Source: Lachnospiraceae bacterium UBA7225
GTDB lineage: Bacteria > Bacillota > Clostridia > Lachnospirales > Lachnospiraceae
Assembly: GCA_002473385.1 (NCBI GenBank)
Contig: DKTR01000095.1
Location: 1 to 11,667 of the forward strand
DNA: 11,667 nucleotides
Reading direction: 5' to 3'
Of the stretch, positions 1 to 7,178 are shown one piece after another (position 1 is the stretch's first letter; each line of letters begins with the position of its first letter). The notes beneath the pieces were generated by a model. That model worked only from the letters and a program-made list of their open reading frames with translations. It was not told the DNA's origin and did not search any database. The position numbers and the translations under genes are program-made.

Positions 1-164
1 TTTTAGAAAATTTATATTTCTTTTTTGCTTGCCTTACGCAGCTGTCAATCATTTTTCATATCGGCACTCTAAAATAAAAACATCAGAAATGCCTGCAAAT
101 GTCACGGTCCGCAGGGTCCGCGGGCTGCAGGCTGATAAAAATTACAGAAAGGCAGGAAAAAGAT
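1..164. other. AT-rich upstream region and leader of the NEW3-ABC operon
   Basis: No gene is supported here. The first 80 bases are AT-rich and should hold the operon promoter; TAAAAT at 70-75 is a possible -10, but I see no convincing -35 at the right distance. From 91 the composition turns GC-rich. GCCTGCA (91-97) is complementary to TGCAGGC (126-132), and inside that CCGC (109-112) pairs with GCGG (120-123), so the leader can fold. The structure is not followed by a T-run and is not a terminator. An ATG at 99 is in frame with the NEW3 gene but sits inside this structure and lacks a ribosome binding site. Confidence 0.4.
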
Positions 165-1367
165 ATGAAAAATGGATGGAGAAAAAAGAAATATGCCGGG
201 CTTGCGGCTGCGGTGATGATGGGGGCGCTGGCAGCAGCGTATTGCCCGACGGTGCTGGCGGCAGATATGGAGGAAGGCATTGATATGAGTACGGATTATC
301 CGGGTATCACAGTGAAGGCGGGAGAGAGCGTCAGCTTCGGACTGGATTTTGCGAGTCTCTCCGGCGACAGCTATGACGCTGCGCTTTCCGTGAAATCGAT
401 CCCGGAGGGATGGGAGGGCTACTTTAAGAGCAGCAGCAGTGAAATTTCTATGGTACATGTAGACAAAAAATCGGAGGATGCCGCCTCAAATCTTGCCACC
501 TTCAGTTTGAAGCTTCCCGATGAGGCGGAGGAGGGCAGCTACAATGTCACTCTGAAGGTGGATGCGGGCGGCGGCATTTCTGATACACTGCAGCTTGAGA
601 TTAACGTATCACAGACTGAGAACGGGCAGAGCAGCCTGATGTCGGAATACCCGGAGCAGCAGGGAGCTTCCGGCACGAGCTTCAGCTTTGACACTACGTT
701 GGTGAACAACAAGGGGATAGAGCAGACCTACAGTCTGGCGGCAGAAGCCGAGAGCGGATGGCAGGTATCGTTTACACCGTCCGGGGAGAGCAGCCATGTG
801 GCAAGCATTACCGTGGGAGCAGGCTTAAGCCAGGGACTGACGGTGGCCGTAACGCCGCCGGAGACCATTAAGGAGGGCGAATACACCATTCCGTGTACAG
901 CAATTTCGGCAAATGAGACATTGTCCACAGAACTGAAGGTGACCATTACCGGCTCTTATGAGGTACAGCTTTCCACGCCGACCGGAAATTTAAGCCTGGA
1001 TGCTTACGCAAATAAGGAAAAGGCTGTGACGCTCAGTGTTACCAATAGTGGCAATGTAGACCTGACAAATCTAAATCTGACCTCTTCAGCACCGTCTGAC
1101 TGGGAGGTACGTTTCGATGAATCCTCCATTGAACTGCTGGAGGCGGGTGCGACAAAAGAGGTGAATGCCTACATAAAGCCGTCCTCCGATGCGATTACCG
1201 GGGATTATGTGACTTCGATCACGGTCAGCAATGATGAGACGACCTCGACGGCGGAGTTCAGAGTATCGGTAAAAACGCAGACCTTGTGGGGCATTGTCGC
1301 GGTGGCAATTATTGTGGTACTGCTGGCCGGGCTTGGCTTTTTATTTAAAAAATACGGGAGAAGGTAG
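165..1367 (+). CDS. Secreted, membrane-anchored NEW3-domain protein of an ABC cassette
   Basis: A 400-residue exported protein. The start at 165 follows AGGAAA with good spacing and places a classic signal peptide first: basic MKNGWRKKKY, a hydrophobic Ala-rich core, and a probable cut after VLA near residue 32. The body is Ser/Thr/Gly-rich beta-strand sequence in three related units (about 40-150, 155-263, 264-372). Each repeats a Trp-containing strand (GWEGYF, GWQVSF, DWEVRF) and an 'EGxY' strand (EEGSYNV, KEGEYTI, ITGDYVT). This is the pattern of NEW3/CARDB-like beta-sandwich domains. A single membrane helix (374-394) and the basic tail KKYGRR anchor it with the domains outside. It ends 3 bases before the ATPase start, so the two are co-transcribed. 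In this family arrangement it is thought to be an extracellular partner of the transporter; its ligand is unknown. The NEW3 assignment is from repeat pattern and context, not a profile search. Confidence 0.83.
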   Translation: MKNGWRKKKYAGLAAAVMMGALAAAYCPTVLAADMEEGIDMSTDYPGITVKAGESVSFGLDFASLSGDSYDAALSVKSIPEGWEGYFKSSSSEISMVHVDKKSEDAASNLATFSLKLPDEAEEGSYNVTLKVDAGGGISDTLQLEINVSQTENGQSSLMSEYPEQQGASGTSFSFDTTLVNNKGIEQTYSLAAEAESGWQVSFTPSGESSHVASITVGAGLSQGLTVAVTPPETIKEGEYTIPCTAISANETLSTELKVTITGSYEVQLSTPTGNLSLDAYANKEKAVTLSVTNSGNVDLTNLNLTSSAPSDWEVRFDESSIELLEAGATKEVNAYIKPSSDAITGDYVTSITVSNDETTSTAEFRVSVKTQTLWGIVAVAIIVVLLAGLGFLFKKYGRR

Positions 1368-1370
1368 CAT

Positions 1371-2144
1371 ATGGAACAGAAAATGATTGAGATGCAGGGG
1401 CTTACCAAACATTATGGGAGCAAAATTGCAGTGAATGGGCTCAATCTCTCCATCTGCCAGGGTGAAATTTTCGGACTGCTTGGTCCGAACGGCGCCGGAA
1501 AGACGACGACCATTCTGATGCTGCTCGGACTGACGGAGCCGACAGCCGGCAGGGCATTTATAGAAGGGCTGGACTGTACGCGAAATCCGGTGGCTGTAAA
1601 AAGCATTGCCGGGTATATGCCGGACAACATCGGATTTTATCCTGATCTTACCGGCAGGCAGAATCTTCGTTTCACCGGCAGACTGAACGGTCTGGCAGAG
1701 AGCGTGATCGAGCAGCGGATTGAGCAGCTGCTGGAACGGGTTGGAATGAAGGAATACGGTGACCAGAAAACCGGAACCTACTCCAAGGGCATGAAGCAGC
1801 GGCTTGGCATTGCAGATGTCCTGATGAAGGATCCGCGCGTCATCATCATGGATGAACCGACGCTCGGTATCGATCCCGAAGGAATGCGGGAGCTGCTGAC
1901 GCTGATGCGCGAGCTTTCCAGGGAGGATGGACGTACATTGCTGATTTCCTCTCACCAGCTTTATCAGATCCAGCAGATCTGTGACCGGGTAGGCATTTTT
2001 GTAAGCGGCAGGCTGATTGCATGCGGAAAAATCGCCGAGCTTGGCAGACAGGTAAACCAGGAGGGCGGTAATCTGGACGAGATTTACAGACTATATTTTG
2101 AAAAGGCAGGGCAGAGTGATGAAAACGATCGCAATAAAAAGTAA
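1371..2144 (+). CDS. ABC transporter ATP-binding protein (ABC-2 export type)
   Basis: A 257-residue cytoplasmic ATPase that should energise the permease encoded next. Visible motifs in order: Walker A GPNGAGKTT (38-46), Q-loop region near GYMPDNIGFYPDLTG (81-95), signature YSKGMKQR (137-144, a common variant of LSGGQ), Walker B VIIMDEPTLGID (157-168) and the switch histidine in SSHQ (His195). All catalytic elements are intact. Length and the 'GFYPDLT' segment fit the CcmA/NatA-like family of ABC-2 exporters. It starts 3 bases after the NEW3 gene, with AGAAGG as ribosome binding site, and its 3' end overlaps the permease start by 26 bases. The substrate cannot be told from the sequence. Confidence 0.93.
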   Translation: MEQKMIEMQGLTKHYGSKIAVNGLNLSICQGEIFGLLGPNGAGKTTTILMLLGLTEPTAGRAFIEGLDCTRNPVAVKSIAGYMPDNIGFYPDLTGRQNLRFTGRLNGLAESVIEQRIEQLLERVGMKEYGDQKTGTYSKGMKQRLGIADVLMKDPRVIIMDEPTLGIDPEGMRELLTLMRELSREDGRTLLISSHQLYQIQQICDRVGIFVSGRLIACGKIAELGRQVNQEGGNLDEIYRLYFEKAGQSDENDRNKK

Positions 2145-3135
2145 AGCAGAAAAAATGCCCCGCACTGCAGAAAAGGTAATGCATGTGAGCGGCAGCACCG
2201 GGCTTAAGGCATTATTCCGGAAAGAGCTGGCAGACCACCTGAGGAGCAGACGCTTTCTCATTATTCTGGTGCTGATTTACGCCACCTGCTTTGCCAGCCT
2301 TTACGGGGCTCTCTCCGGATTTTCGGATGCAGTGGCAAACGACAGTAATTTTCTCTTTTTAAAGCTGTACACGACCAGCGGGGAGTCGATCCCTTCGTTT
2401 ATGACCTTTATCGCGCTTTTAGGTCCCTTTCTGGGTCTTACGCTGGGCTTTGATGCCATCAACAGCGAGCGCAGTACAGGTACTTTGAACAGGCTGGTGG
2501 CACAGACGATTTACCGGGATTCCATTATTATTGGAAAATTTCTTGCCGGCGGAGCGGTTATTCTGATTATGGTATTTTCTATGGGAATTCTGATCGGGGC
2601 AGTGGGGATGCTCAGTACCGGACTGGTGCCGCAGGCGGAGGAAATCGGAAGAATTTTCTTCTTCCTGTTATTTACCGTGATATATATTGCTTTCTGGCTG
2701 GCATTGTCCATATTATTTTCCGTGTTCTGCCGGCATTCGGCAACGTCGGCGCTGGCGGTGATTTCTCTGTGGATTTTCTTCGCGCTGTTTATGAGCCTGA
2801 TTGCCGATATTATTGCCAATATTGTTTATCCGGTAGACGACTATTATAATTCTGTGATGAACGCCGTGAGCAACTACACACTGGAGCAGAATCTGAACCG
2901 GATCTCGCCGTATTATCTTTATAGTGAGGCAGTATCGACGATTATGAGCCCGAGTGTGCGCTCAGTGAATGTAGTTACGGTGGATCAGCTTGTGGGCGCG
3001 ATTTCAGGCTATCTTTCCCTCGGACAGAGCCTTTTGCTGGTGTGGCCGCATCTGGTCGGGCTGATTGCGCTGATGCTGGTGTCCTTCGGCGGTTCCTATG
3101 TGGGATTTATGCGGCAGGAGATCCGTTCAAGTTAG
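2119..3135 (+). CDS. ABC-2 type transporter permease
   Basis: A 338-residue integral membrane protein forming the channel part of the NEW3-ABC cassette. I chose ATG 2119 because GGCAGGG lies just upstream at normal spacing; an in-frame TTG at 2098 is further up but lacks a site. After a 40-residue basic cytoplasmic leader there are about six hydrophobic segments (roughly 45-65, 93-113, 141-168, 178-200, 208-235, 306-326). The motif DAINSERSTGTLNRLVAQ (112-129), followed by IYRDSIIIGKF, is the typical cytoplasmic coupling region of ABC-2 permeases. A large loop (about 236-300, YYN/NLNRISPYYLYSEA) lies between the last two helices and is probably extracellular. Overlap with the ATPase implies translational coupling. 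It is the last gene of the operon; no clear terminator follows. Confidence 0.9.
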   Translation: MKTIAIKSKAEKMPRTAEKVMHVSGSTGLKALFRKELADHLRSRRFLIILVLIYATCFASLYGALSGFSDAVANDSNFLFLKLYTTSGESIPSFMTFIALLGPFLGLTLGFDAINSERSTGTLNRLVAQTIYRDSIIIGKFLAGGAVILIMVFSMGILIGAVGMLSTGLVPQAEEIGRIFFFLLFTVIYIAFWLALSILFSVFCRHSATSALAVISLWIFFALFMSLIADIIANIVYPVDDYYNSVMNAVSNYTLEQNLNRISPYYLYSEAVSTIMSPSVRSVNVVTVDQLVGAISGYLSLGQSLLLVWPHLVGLIALMLVSFGGSYVGFMRQEIRSS

Positions 3136-3188
3136 TTTCACAAAGAATCCATAATTTGACCGTTTGTGTTTAAAATGAGTTTATGTTT

Positions 3189-3223
3189 CTGTTATATGCT
3201 TTAAATAGTAAAACATATAACAG
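3189..3223 (+). promoter_or_regulatory. Inverted repeat over the ribosome binding site of the winged-helix gene
   Basis: CTGTTATATG (3189-3198) is perfectly complementary to CATATAACAG (3214-3223). After one C/A mismatch the stem can continue with TTTA (3200-3203) and TAAA (3209-3212), leaving a loop of only AATAG. The right arm ends inside the AGGAGG ribosome binding site (3222-3227) of the gene starting at 3235. In RNA it would partly mask the site; in DNA it is a 10-bp dyad of the kind bound by a dimeric regulator, possibly the encoded protein itself. A weak promoter may lie upstream (TTGACC at 3156-3161, with no good -10). There is no T-run, so it is not a terminator. Confidence 0.6.
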
Positions 3224-3234
3224 GAGGATGCATC

Positions 3235-3921
3235 ATGAGTGCACTGACAATTATAAACGGCATATATAAAGAAGAATTACATGAGCAGGCTGAGAGATAC
3301 GCTTTCCGGGAGGGATTACGTACTCGCAGCCTGGAACTGTTTCTACAGGAAAACGGCAGCAGGGACGACAGTGTGATACTGGTTCTGACGGATGGGGAGG
3401 CATTAAAGAAGCTGAAAAAGGATCTTTTTCTTGTGCTGTCTCTCCGTTTTCCGGTAATTTTTGTGCCGGATTCTGCTCTGGAATGGAGTATGGTAAGGCA
3501 GAGGCTGGAAAGTGCAGGCTGCAGGACGCTGTATCCTTTTCAATATGATTATTTTTGTGAGGTGATACGGGAATGTGTCGATCCGAAGATCTGGCGGGAG
3601 CGCACCTGCATATTCGGACGTGTGGAAATATGTCCCGCTAACCGGATGGTCCGCTTAAACGGTACGGAAGTGCGGATGCGCCAGGTAGATTTTGATATAT
3701 TACTGATCCTGCTGGAAAACCTTGACCGTGTAGTGACACGCCAGTACATAAATGACAGACTGCCGCAGCGGCTGCGCAGCAGCCAGCGGAATATAGATAC
3801 ACACGTCAGCAGTATCCGTCAGCAGAGCGGGCTGGGGAGCGCTATCCGCTGCGTGCGGTCAGTCGGATACTGTATTTCGGAGGAAGCGCTCTACAGCTTC
3901 TGTCTTTCAGATGCCGGGTAA
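3235..3921 (+). CDS. OmpR-type winged-helix regulator with degenerate receiver-like N-terminus
   Basis: A 228-residue DNA-binding protein. The C-terminal half (about 125-215) matches an OmpR/PhoB-type winged helix: a strand-rich entry (FGRVEICPANRMVRLNG), VRMRQVDFDILLILLENLDRVVTR, then the recognition-helix region RNIDTHVSSIRQQ and the wing CVRSVGYCI. The N-terminal half is about the size of a receiver and has alternating strand/helix segments (VILVLTD 48-53, RFPVIFVPD 71-79), but it lacks the acidic pair near residue 10 and I cannot place a phospho-acceptor Asp with its Thr/Lys partners. It is therefore probably phosphorylation-independent. No kinase gene is adjacent. The start has a perfect AGGAGG seven bases upstream. 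Its 3' end overlaps the MATE gene by 31 bases on the other strand. Targets are unknown; the flanking ABC cassette, the MATE gene or itself are plausible. Confidence 0.8.
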   Translation: MSALTIINGIYKEELHEQAERYAFREGLRTRSLELFLQENGSRDDSVILVLTDGEALKKLKKDLFLVLSLRFPVIFVPDSALEWSMVRQRLESAGCRTLYPFQYDYFCEVIRECVDPKIWRERTCIFGRVEICPANRMVRLNGTEVRMRQVDFDILLILLENLDRVVTRQYINDRLPQRLRSSQRNIDTHVSSIRQQSGLGSAIRCVRSVGYCISEEALYSFCLSDAG

Positions 3922-5255
3922 ACCTTTTTGCGGACGAAATAAAGGCAGATTATCTGTAGAATGATGGTTATAATCCATGATGCCGGATAGGAGATAAACA
4001 AAAACGAAAGCGTTCTGTTATGCGGAAAAAGCATGAATATCCAGACGATTCTGGTACCGACAGTGCCGATGATGGACATCAGCATGGGAACGGCAGAATG
4101 CCCCACCCCGCGCATCAGCCCCGGGAACAGATCCATCAGTCCGCACAGGAAATAGGTCGTTGTGGTAAAAGCGAGAACCTCAGTGCCGCACTGGATGACC
4201 TCCGGGTCGGATGTGTAGATTCTTAAAATTTCCGGTCCGAAGAAAAAGGCGCTAAAGCCAAGCAGCAGGGAAACGCCGACGGACAAAAGGATGCAGTTGG
4301 CAAGAACTTTGTCCATGCGCCGGTAATTGCCGACACCGTAGTTCTGGCTGGTAAAGCTCATACATGCCTGCGTGATGGAATTGACTGATACATATAAAAA
4401 GCCCAGGATATTATTTGCAGCCGTATAACCTGCCATTGCAATGGAGCCGAAGGAATTGACAGAGGACTGCAGAAGCACGTTTGAGAAGTTAATTACAGTA
4501 CTCTGGATTCCGGCGGGGATTCCGACCTGGAATATTTGTCTTAGATAATTCCATTTCAGTGTCAGTCTGGAAAAACGGAGCTGGTAGCTTCCTTCCGACC
4601 GGCAGAGGCAGCGCAGCACAAGCACGCAGGACACCATCTGGGAAATAACGGTGGCGATGGCGACGCCAGCCACACCCATATGGAATACAATAACGAGAAA
4701 CATATTCAGCCCGGCGTTCAGAAAACCGGAAATAATCAGAAAGAGCAGCGGTCTTTTGGTATCACCGACGGCACGAAGAATGGAAGCGCCATAATTATAG
4801 AGCATAAAAAACGGCATTCCCAGAAAATAGATCCGCATATAGAGTGTTGACTGGCCGATTACATCGGCTGGCGTTCCCATCAGCTCCAGGGCGGGCCGGG
4901 AGAAAAACAGTCCGACAAAAGCCATGACGATTCCGCTGATCAGGGCAAACAGAATGGAAGTATGTACGGTCTCAGACATTTCCTTCGCTCTGCCGGAAGC
5001 ATAATAACGGGCAGCCAGTACATTGCTGCCAAGAGAGACTCCGATAAACAGATTGACAAATACATTGATCAGAGCAGAGGTGGAACCGACAGCGGCAAGC
5101 GCCTGGCTTCCGGTAAACCTTCCGACGATCACAATATCCACCGCATTAAACATGAGCTGCAGAATGCCGGAAAGCATCAATGGCAGCGAAAAAGAAATCA
5201 GCTTGTCCATGATGGAGCCGTTGCACATATCAATCTCATATTTATTATTCTTCAT
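3891..5255 (-). CDS. MATE family multidrug efflux transporter
   Basis: A 454-residue polytopic protein of normal MATE length with about 12 hydrophobic segments in two halves. Family features are clear: SLPLMLSGILQLMFNAVDIVIVGRF near the N-terminus (24-47), LAAVGSTSALINV (53-65), the RAVGDTKRP motif ending the first half (161-169), the second-half counterpart GIPAGIQSTVINFSNVLLQ (245-263), FTSQNYGVGNYRR (301-313) and GLMRGVGHS (379-387). Such proteins export cationic drugs or metabolites using a Na+ or H+ gradient; coupling ion and substrate cannot be read here. Transcription probably starts at the TTGACC/TATAAT promoter at 5340-5368. GAGGG lies nine bases before the start codon. The gene is monocistronic and ends inside the convergent regulator gene. 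Confidence 0.93.
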   Translation of the reverse strand: MKNNKYEIDMCNGSIMDKLISFSLPLMLSGILQLMFNAVDIVIVGRFTGSQALAAVGSTSALINVFVNLFIGVSLGSNVLAARYYASGRAKEMSETVHTSILFALISGIVMAFVGLFFSRPALELMGTPADVIGQSTLYMRIYFLGMPFFMLYNYGASILRAVGDTKRPLLFLIISGFLNAGLNMFLVIVFHMGVAGVAIATVISQMVSCVLVLRCLCRSEGSYQLRFSRLTLKWNYLRQIFQVGIPAGIQSTVINFSNVLLQSSVNSFGSIAMAGYTAANNILGFLYVSVNSITQACMSFTSQNYGVGNYRRMDKVLANCILLSVGVSLLLGFSAFFFGPEILRIYTSDPEVIQCGTEVLAFTTTTYFLCGLMDLFPGLMRGVGHSAVPMLMSIIGTVGTRIVWIFMLFPHNRTLSFLFISYPASWIITIILQIICLYFVRKKVYPASERQKL

Positions 5256-5339
5256 ATTTCTTATCCCTCGTTGAATTTTTTACCATGATCTCCCCTGGAT
5301 TTTTGCACGCTGTGTGCCCCTGAAGACCTGGCACCGTGG

Positions 5340-5368
5340 ATTATATCATAGCAGAAGCGTCCGGTCAA
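5340..5368 (-). promoter_or_regulatory. Sigma-A promoter of the MATE gene
   Basis: On the minus strand TTGACC (5368-5363) and TATAAT (5345-5340) are separated by exactly 17 bases, and TGA precedes the -10 (extended TGnTATAAT form). This is near consensus, so the gene should be expressed well unless repressed. Expected transcript start is near 5333, about 78 bases before the MATE start codon. Confidence 0.8.
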
Positions 5369-5447
5369 TGAGCGGATATTGCGTTTTAGGGCGAGCGGCA
5401 GAGTCATTTTTGCGGAGTTGTACATGGAATAAACAGCGTGAAAAGAC

Positions 5448-5476
5448 GTGACCAAAGACGGGATTTATGCTATAAT
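5448..5476 (+). promoter_or_regulatory. Sigma-A promoter of the GNAT gene
   Basis: GTGACC (5448-5453), a 17-base spacer and a perfect TATAAT (5471-5476) with the extended element TGC directly before it. The expected transcript start near 5483 gives a leader of about 80 bases before the start codon at 5564. It also argues against translation starting at the in-frame ATG at 5438, which lies upstream of the promoter. Confidence 0.8.
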
Positions 5477-5563
5477 TTTCCTGAAAATAAATCAAAATGG
5501 AATGATACCAGACGCTTAAGGCGGAAAAATCCGAAGGCATCATGGAATATGGAGGACAAAAAT

Positions 5564-6055
5564 ATGCAGTCATTTGAGATAAACAGGGCACAAGAGAAGG
5601 ATCTGCCGAAAATACTGGAAATATATGCGTATGCGCGCAAATTTATGAGAGAAACAGGGAATGCGACCCAGTGGAAGGACAGCTATCCGCCAAAGGAGCT
5701 TCTTGCGGAGGATATCAGAACCGGGCAGCTATATGTAATAAAAGATGAGGCTGTGATACACGGCGTTTTTACTTTTTTTATTGGGGAAGATCCAACCTAT
5801 GCAAGGATAGAGCGGGGCAGATGGCTTTCTGAAGATGTATATGGCGTAATACACCGCGTAGCAGGTGACGGGACAGTACATGGAATTCTTGAGATGATTG
5901 TGGCGTTTGCCGGGCAGCAGATCCAGCATTTGCGGGTGGACACGCATAAGGACAATAAAGTGATGCAGCATCTCATAAAAAAGAATGGTTTCCATAAATG
6001 CGGCATTATTTATGCGGAGGACGGATCACCGCGGATCGCATATGAAAAACTGTAA
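5564..6055 (+). CDS. GNAT family N-acetyltransferase
   Basis: A 163-residue soluble enzyme expected to transfer an acetyl group from acetyl-CoA to an amine. The start is ATG 5564, eight bases after GGAGG (5551-5555). The N-terminus FEINRAQEKDLPKILEIYAYAR is the usual GNAT opening strand and helix. Conserved stretches of a common clostridial subgroup follow: QWKDSYPPKELLAEDI (36-51), GQLYVI, FIGEDPTYARIE (72-83), IHRVAG (96-101), LRVDTHKDNKVMQHL (123-137) and NGFHKCGIIYAEDGSPRIAYEKL at the end. The acetyl-CoA loop is hard to recognise: where this subgroup has a glycine-rich turn, the sequence is DGTVHGILEMIV (102-113). The substrate is unknown. It is monocistronic, with its own promoter and a strong terminator. 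Confidence 0.88.
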   Translation: MQSFEINRAQEKDLPKILEIYAYARKFMRETGNATQWKDSYPPKELLAEDIRTGQLYVIKDEAVIHGVFTFFIGEDPTYARIERGRWLSEDVYGVIHRVAGDGTVHGILEMIVAFAGQQIQHLRVDTHKDNKVMQHLIKKNGFHKCGIIYAEDGSPRIAYEKL

Positions 6056-6062
6056 GTGTGAG

Positions 6063-6124
6063 CCTTACCGCCGTGAACCTGCGCAGGGATCAGAAACTGC
6101 CGGGTACGGCGGTAAGGTTTTTTT
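6063..6124 (+). terminator. Intrinsic terminator after the GNAT gene
   Basis: CCTTACCGCCGT (6063-6074) pairs perfectly over 12 bases with ACGGCGGTAAGG (6106-6117), directly followed by seven T residues (6118-6124). The 31-base loop holds its own 10-base palindrome, CCTGCGCAGG (6078-6087). The T-run overlaps the stop codon of the convergent kinase gene (6123-6125). Read on the minus strand the stem has no immediate T-run, so it should end GNAT transcription efficiently and kinase transcription weakly. Confidence 0.88.
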
Positions 6125-7178
6125 ACGGGAACTGCGAGAGCGGCAGCGATACAGTAAAGGTACTGCCACTGCCGGGCGTGCTTTCCACAGCGATGCTTCC
6201 ATGGTGCAGTTCCAGAATCCGGCTAACGAGCGAGAGTCCCAGACCGTTTCCGGAGATGGCGTGCGAAGTATCAGCCTGATAGAATTTATCAAAAATATAA
6301 TGCTGCTTTTCCGGTTCGATTCCGATACCCTGGTCGCGGATGGCGATGTGCGCCGAGGAATCGTCTTTGGTGAGCATAATAGCAATTTCACTGTTCTCCT
6401 GTGAAAATTTAATGGCATTATCGATTAAATTTGTCCATACCTGGGTGAGCAGGGATTCATTTCCAATCAGATACAGCTCTTCCATATCTTCCAGATGAAA
6501 TGTGATGTTTTTCTGCGTCCACTTTGCCTCCAGCATAACCACACACTGGCGGATCTGCTCACTGAGATTATAATGTGTGAAATCGGTAAGCAGAGATATG
6601 CTCTCTACCTTTGAGAGGTTGAGTACATTTGTGGCCAGCTCGGACAAACGGGAGGACTCCAAAATAATAATATCCAGATATTCCTGCTGCTCTTCTTCGG
6701 ACAGGTTGCCGCTTTTGATCAGTCGGGCAAAGCCGGAGATGGAGACAATCGGCGATTTGAATTCGTGGGAAAAGTTATTGATAAAATCTGAGCGTAGCAA
6801 CTCAATGCTGGCGAGTTCATCTGTCATCTGATTGAAGGATTTTGACAGGTCGCGGAATTCCTTTGGATGCTCAATATTTATTTTTGTCTGAAAATTTCCC
6901 TTTGCCACCTCCTGGATCGCATGGATAAGTGTCTGGATAGGGCGAAGAGGAAGATGTACCATAAAAAATGTCAGCACAGTACCGATCACAATGCTTATAA
7001 ATGCATTCTGCAGCAGCATCGGTACAGGCGAATCGGTAGGATGGATGGAGATCCAGCCCTGACGTAGGAAAAAGAAGGTAATGATGTTGCTGAGAAACAT
7101 GGTAACGCTAAGAAGAATAAAGACGATGCCGGTGGTGAGCAGCGTCATGCTTGTCATAAAGCCTGTATTCCTTTTCAT
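6123..7178 (-). CDS. Membrane sensor histidine kinase
   Basis: A 351-residue two-component kinase that should autophosphorylate and pass phosphate to the regulator encoded just upstream. Order: membrane helix 1 (about 12-38), a short outside loop (about 39-54), helix 2 (55-76), HAMP linker (77-128, with PLRPIQTLIHAIQEVAKGNF), HisKA with the phospho-accepting His138 in NFSHEFKSPI, and HATPase with N-box NLIDNAIKFS (250-259), G1 DQGIGI (282-287), F-box IFDKFY (295-300) and G2 GNGLGLS (310-316). All catalytic motifs are intact. The sensing loop is only about 16 residues, so it may sense within or through the membrane or via a partner rather than by an extracellular domain. GGAGG lies seven bases before the start, and its ATG overlaps the regulator stop codon (ATGA at 7175-7178). 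Confidence 0.94.
   Translation of the reverse strand: MKRNTGFMTSMTLLTTGIVFILLSVTMFLSNIITFFFLRQGWISIHPTDSPVPMLLQNAFISIVIGTVLTFFMVHLPLRPIQTLIHAIQEVAKGNFQTKINIEHPKEFRDLSKSFNQMTDELASIELLRSDFINNFSHEFKSPIVSISGFARLIKSGNLSEEEQQEYLDIIILESSRLSELATNVLNLSKVESISLLTDFTHYNLSEQIRQCVVMLEAKWTQKNITFHLEDMEELYLIGNESLLTQVWTNLIDNAIKFSQENSEIAIMLTKDDSSAHIAIRDQGIGIEPEKQHYIFDKFYQADTSHAISGNGLGLSLVSRILELHHGSIAVESTPGSGSTFTVSLPLSQFP

Larger units (their letters stand above)
5256..5563. other. Divergent control region between MATE and GNAT genes
   Basis: These 308 bases carry the leaders of both neighbours and the two promoters listed separately. The -35 elements face apart and are about 80 bases from each other (5368 and 5448). 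Each transcript would have an untranslated leader of roughly 80 bases. The MATE leader has a short hairpin, GCAC (5305-5308) with GTGC (5314-5317). A small open frame on the minus strand across this region has no ribosome binding site or family resemblance, so I do not call a gene. Confidence 0.55.

Noticed and set aside
91..132. Riboswitch or attenuator in the NEW3 operon leader
   Set aside because: Only a seven-base outer stem and a four-base inner stem; no known riboswitch pattern and no T-run, so kept only as a note on a foldable leader.
99..164. Longer start of the NEW3 protein at ATG 99
   Set aside because: It would put 22 residues before a textbook signal peptide and has no ribosome binding site; ATG 165 does.
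3139..3168. Terminator after the first ABC operon
   Set aside because: CACAAA/TTTGTG is only a six-base AT-rich stem with an 18-base loop and no proper T-run after it.
5261..5455. Possible 64-residue gene on the minus strand between MATE and GNAT
   Set aside because: It spans both promoters, has no ribosome binding site and the protein has no recognisable character.
5438..5563. Longer start of the GNAT gene at ATG 5438
   Set aside because: This ATG lies upstream of the near-consensus promoter at 5448-5476, and the extra residues do not resemble GNAT proteins.
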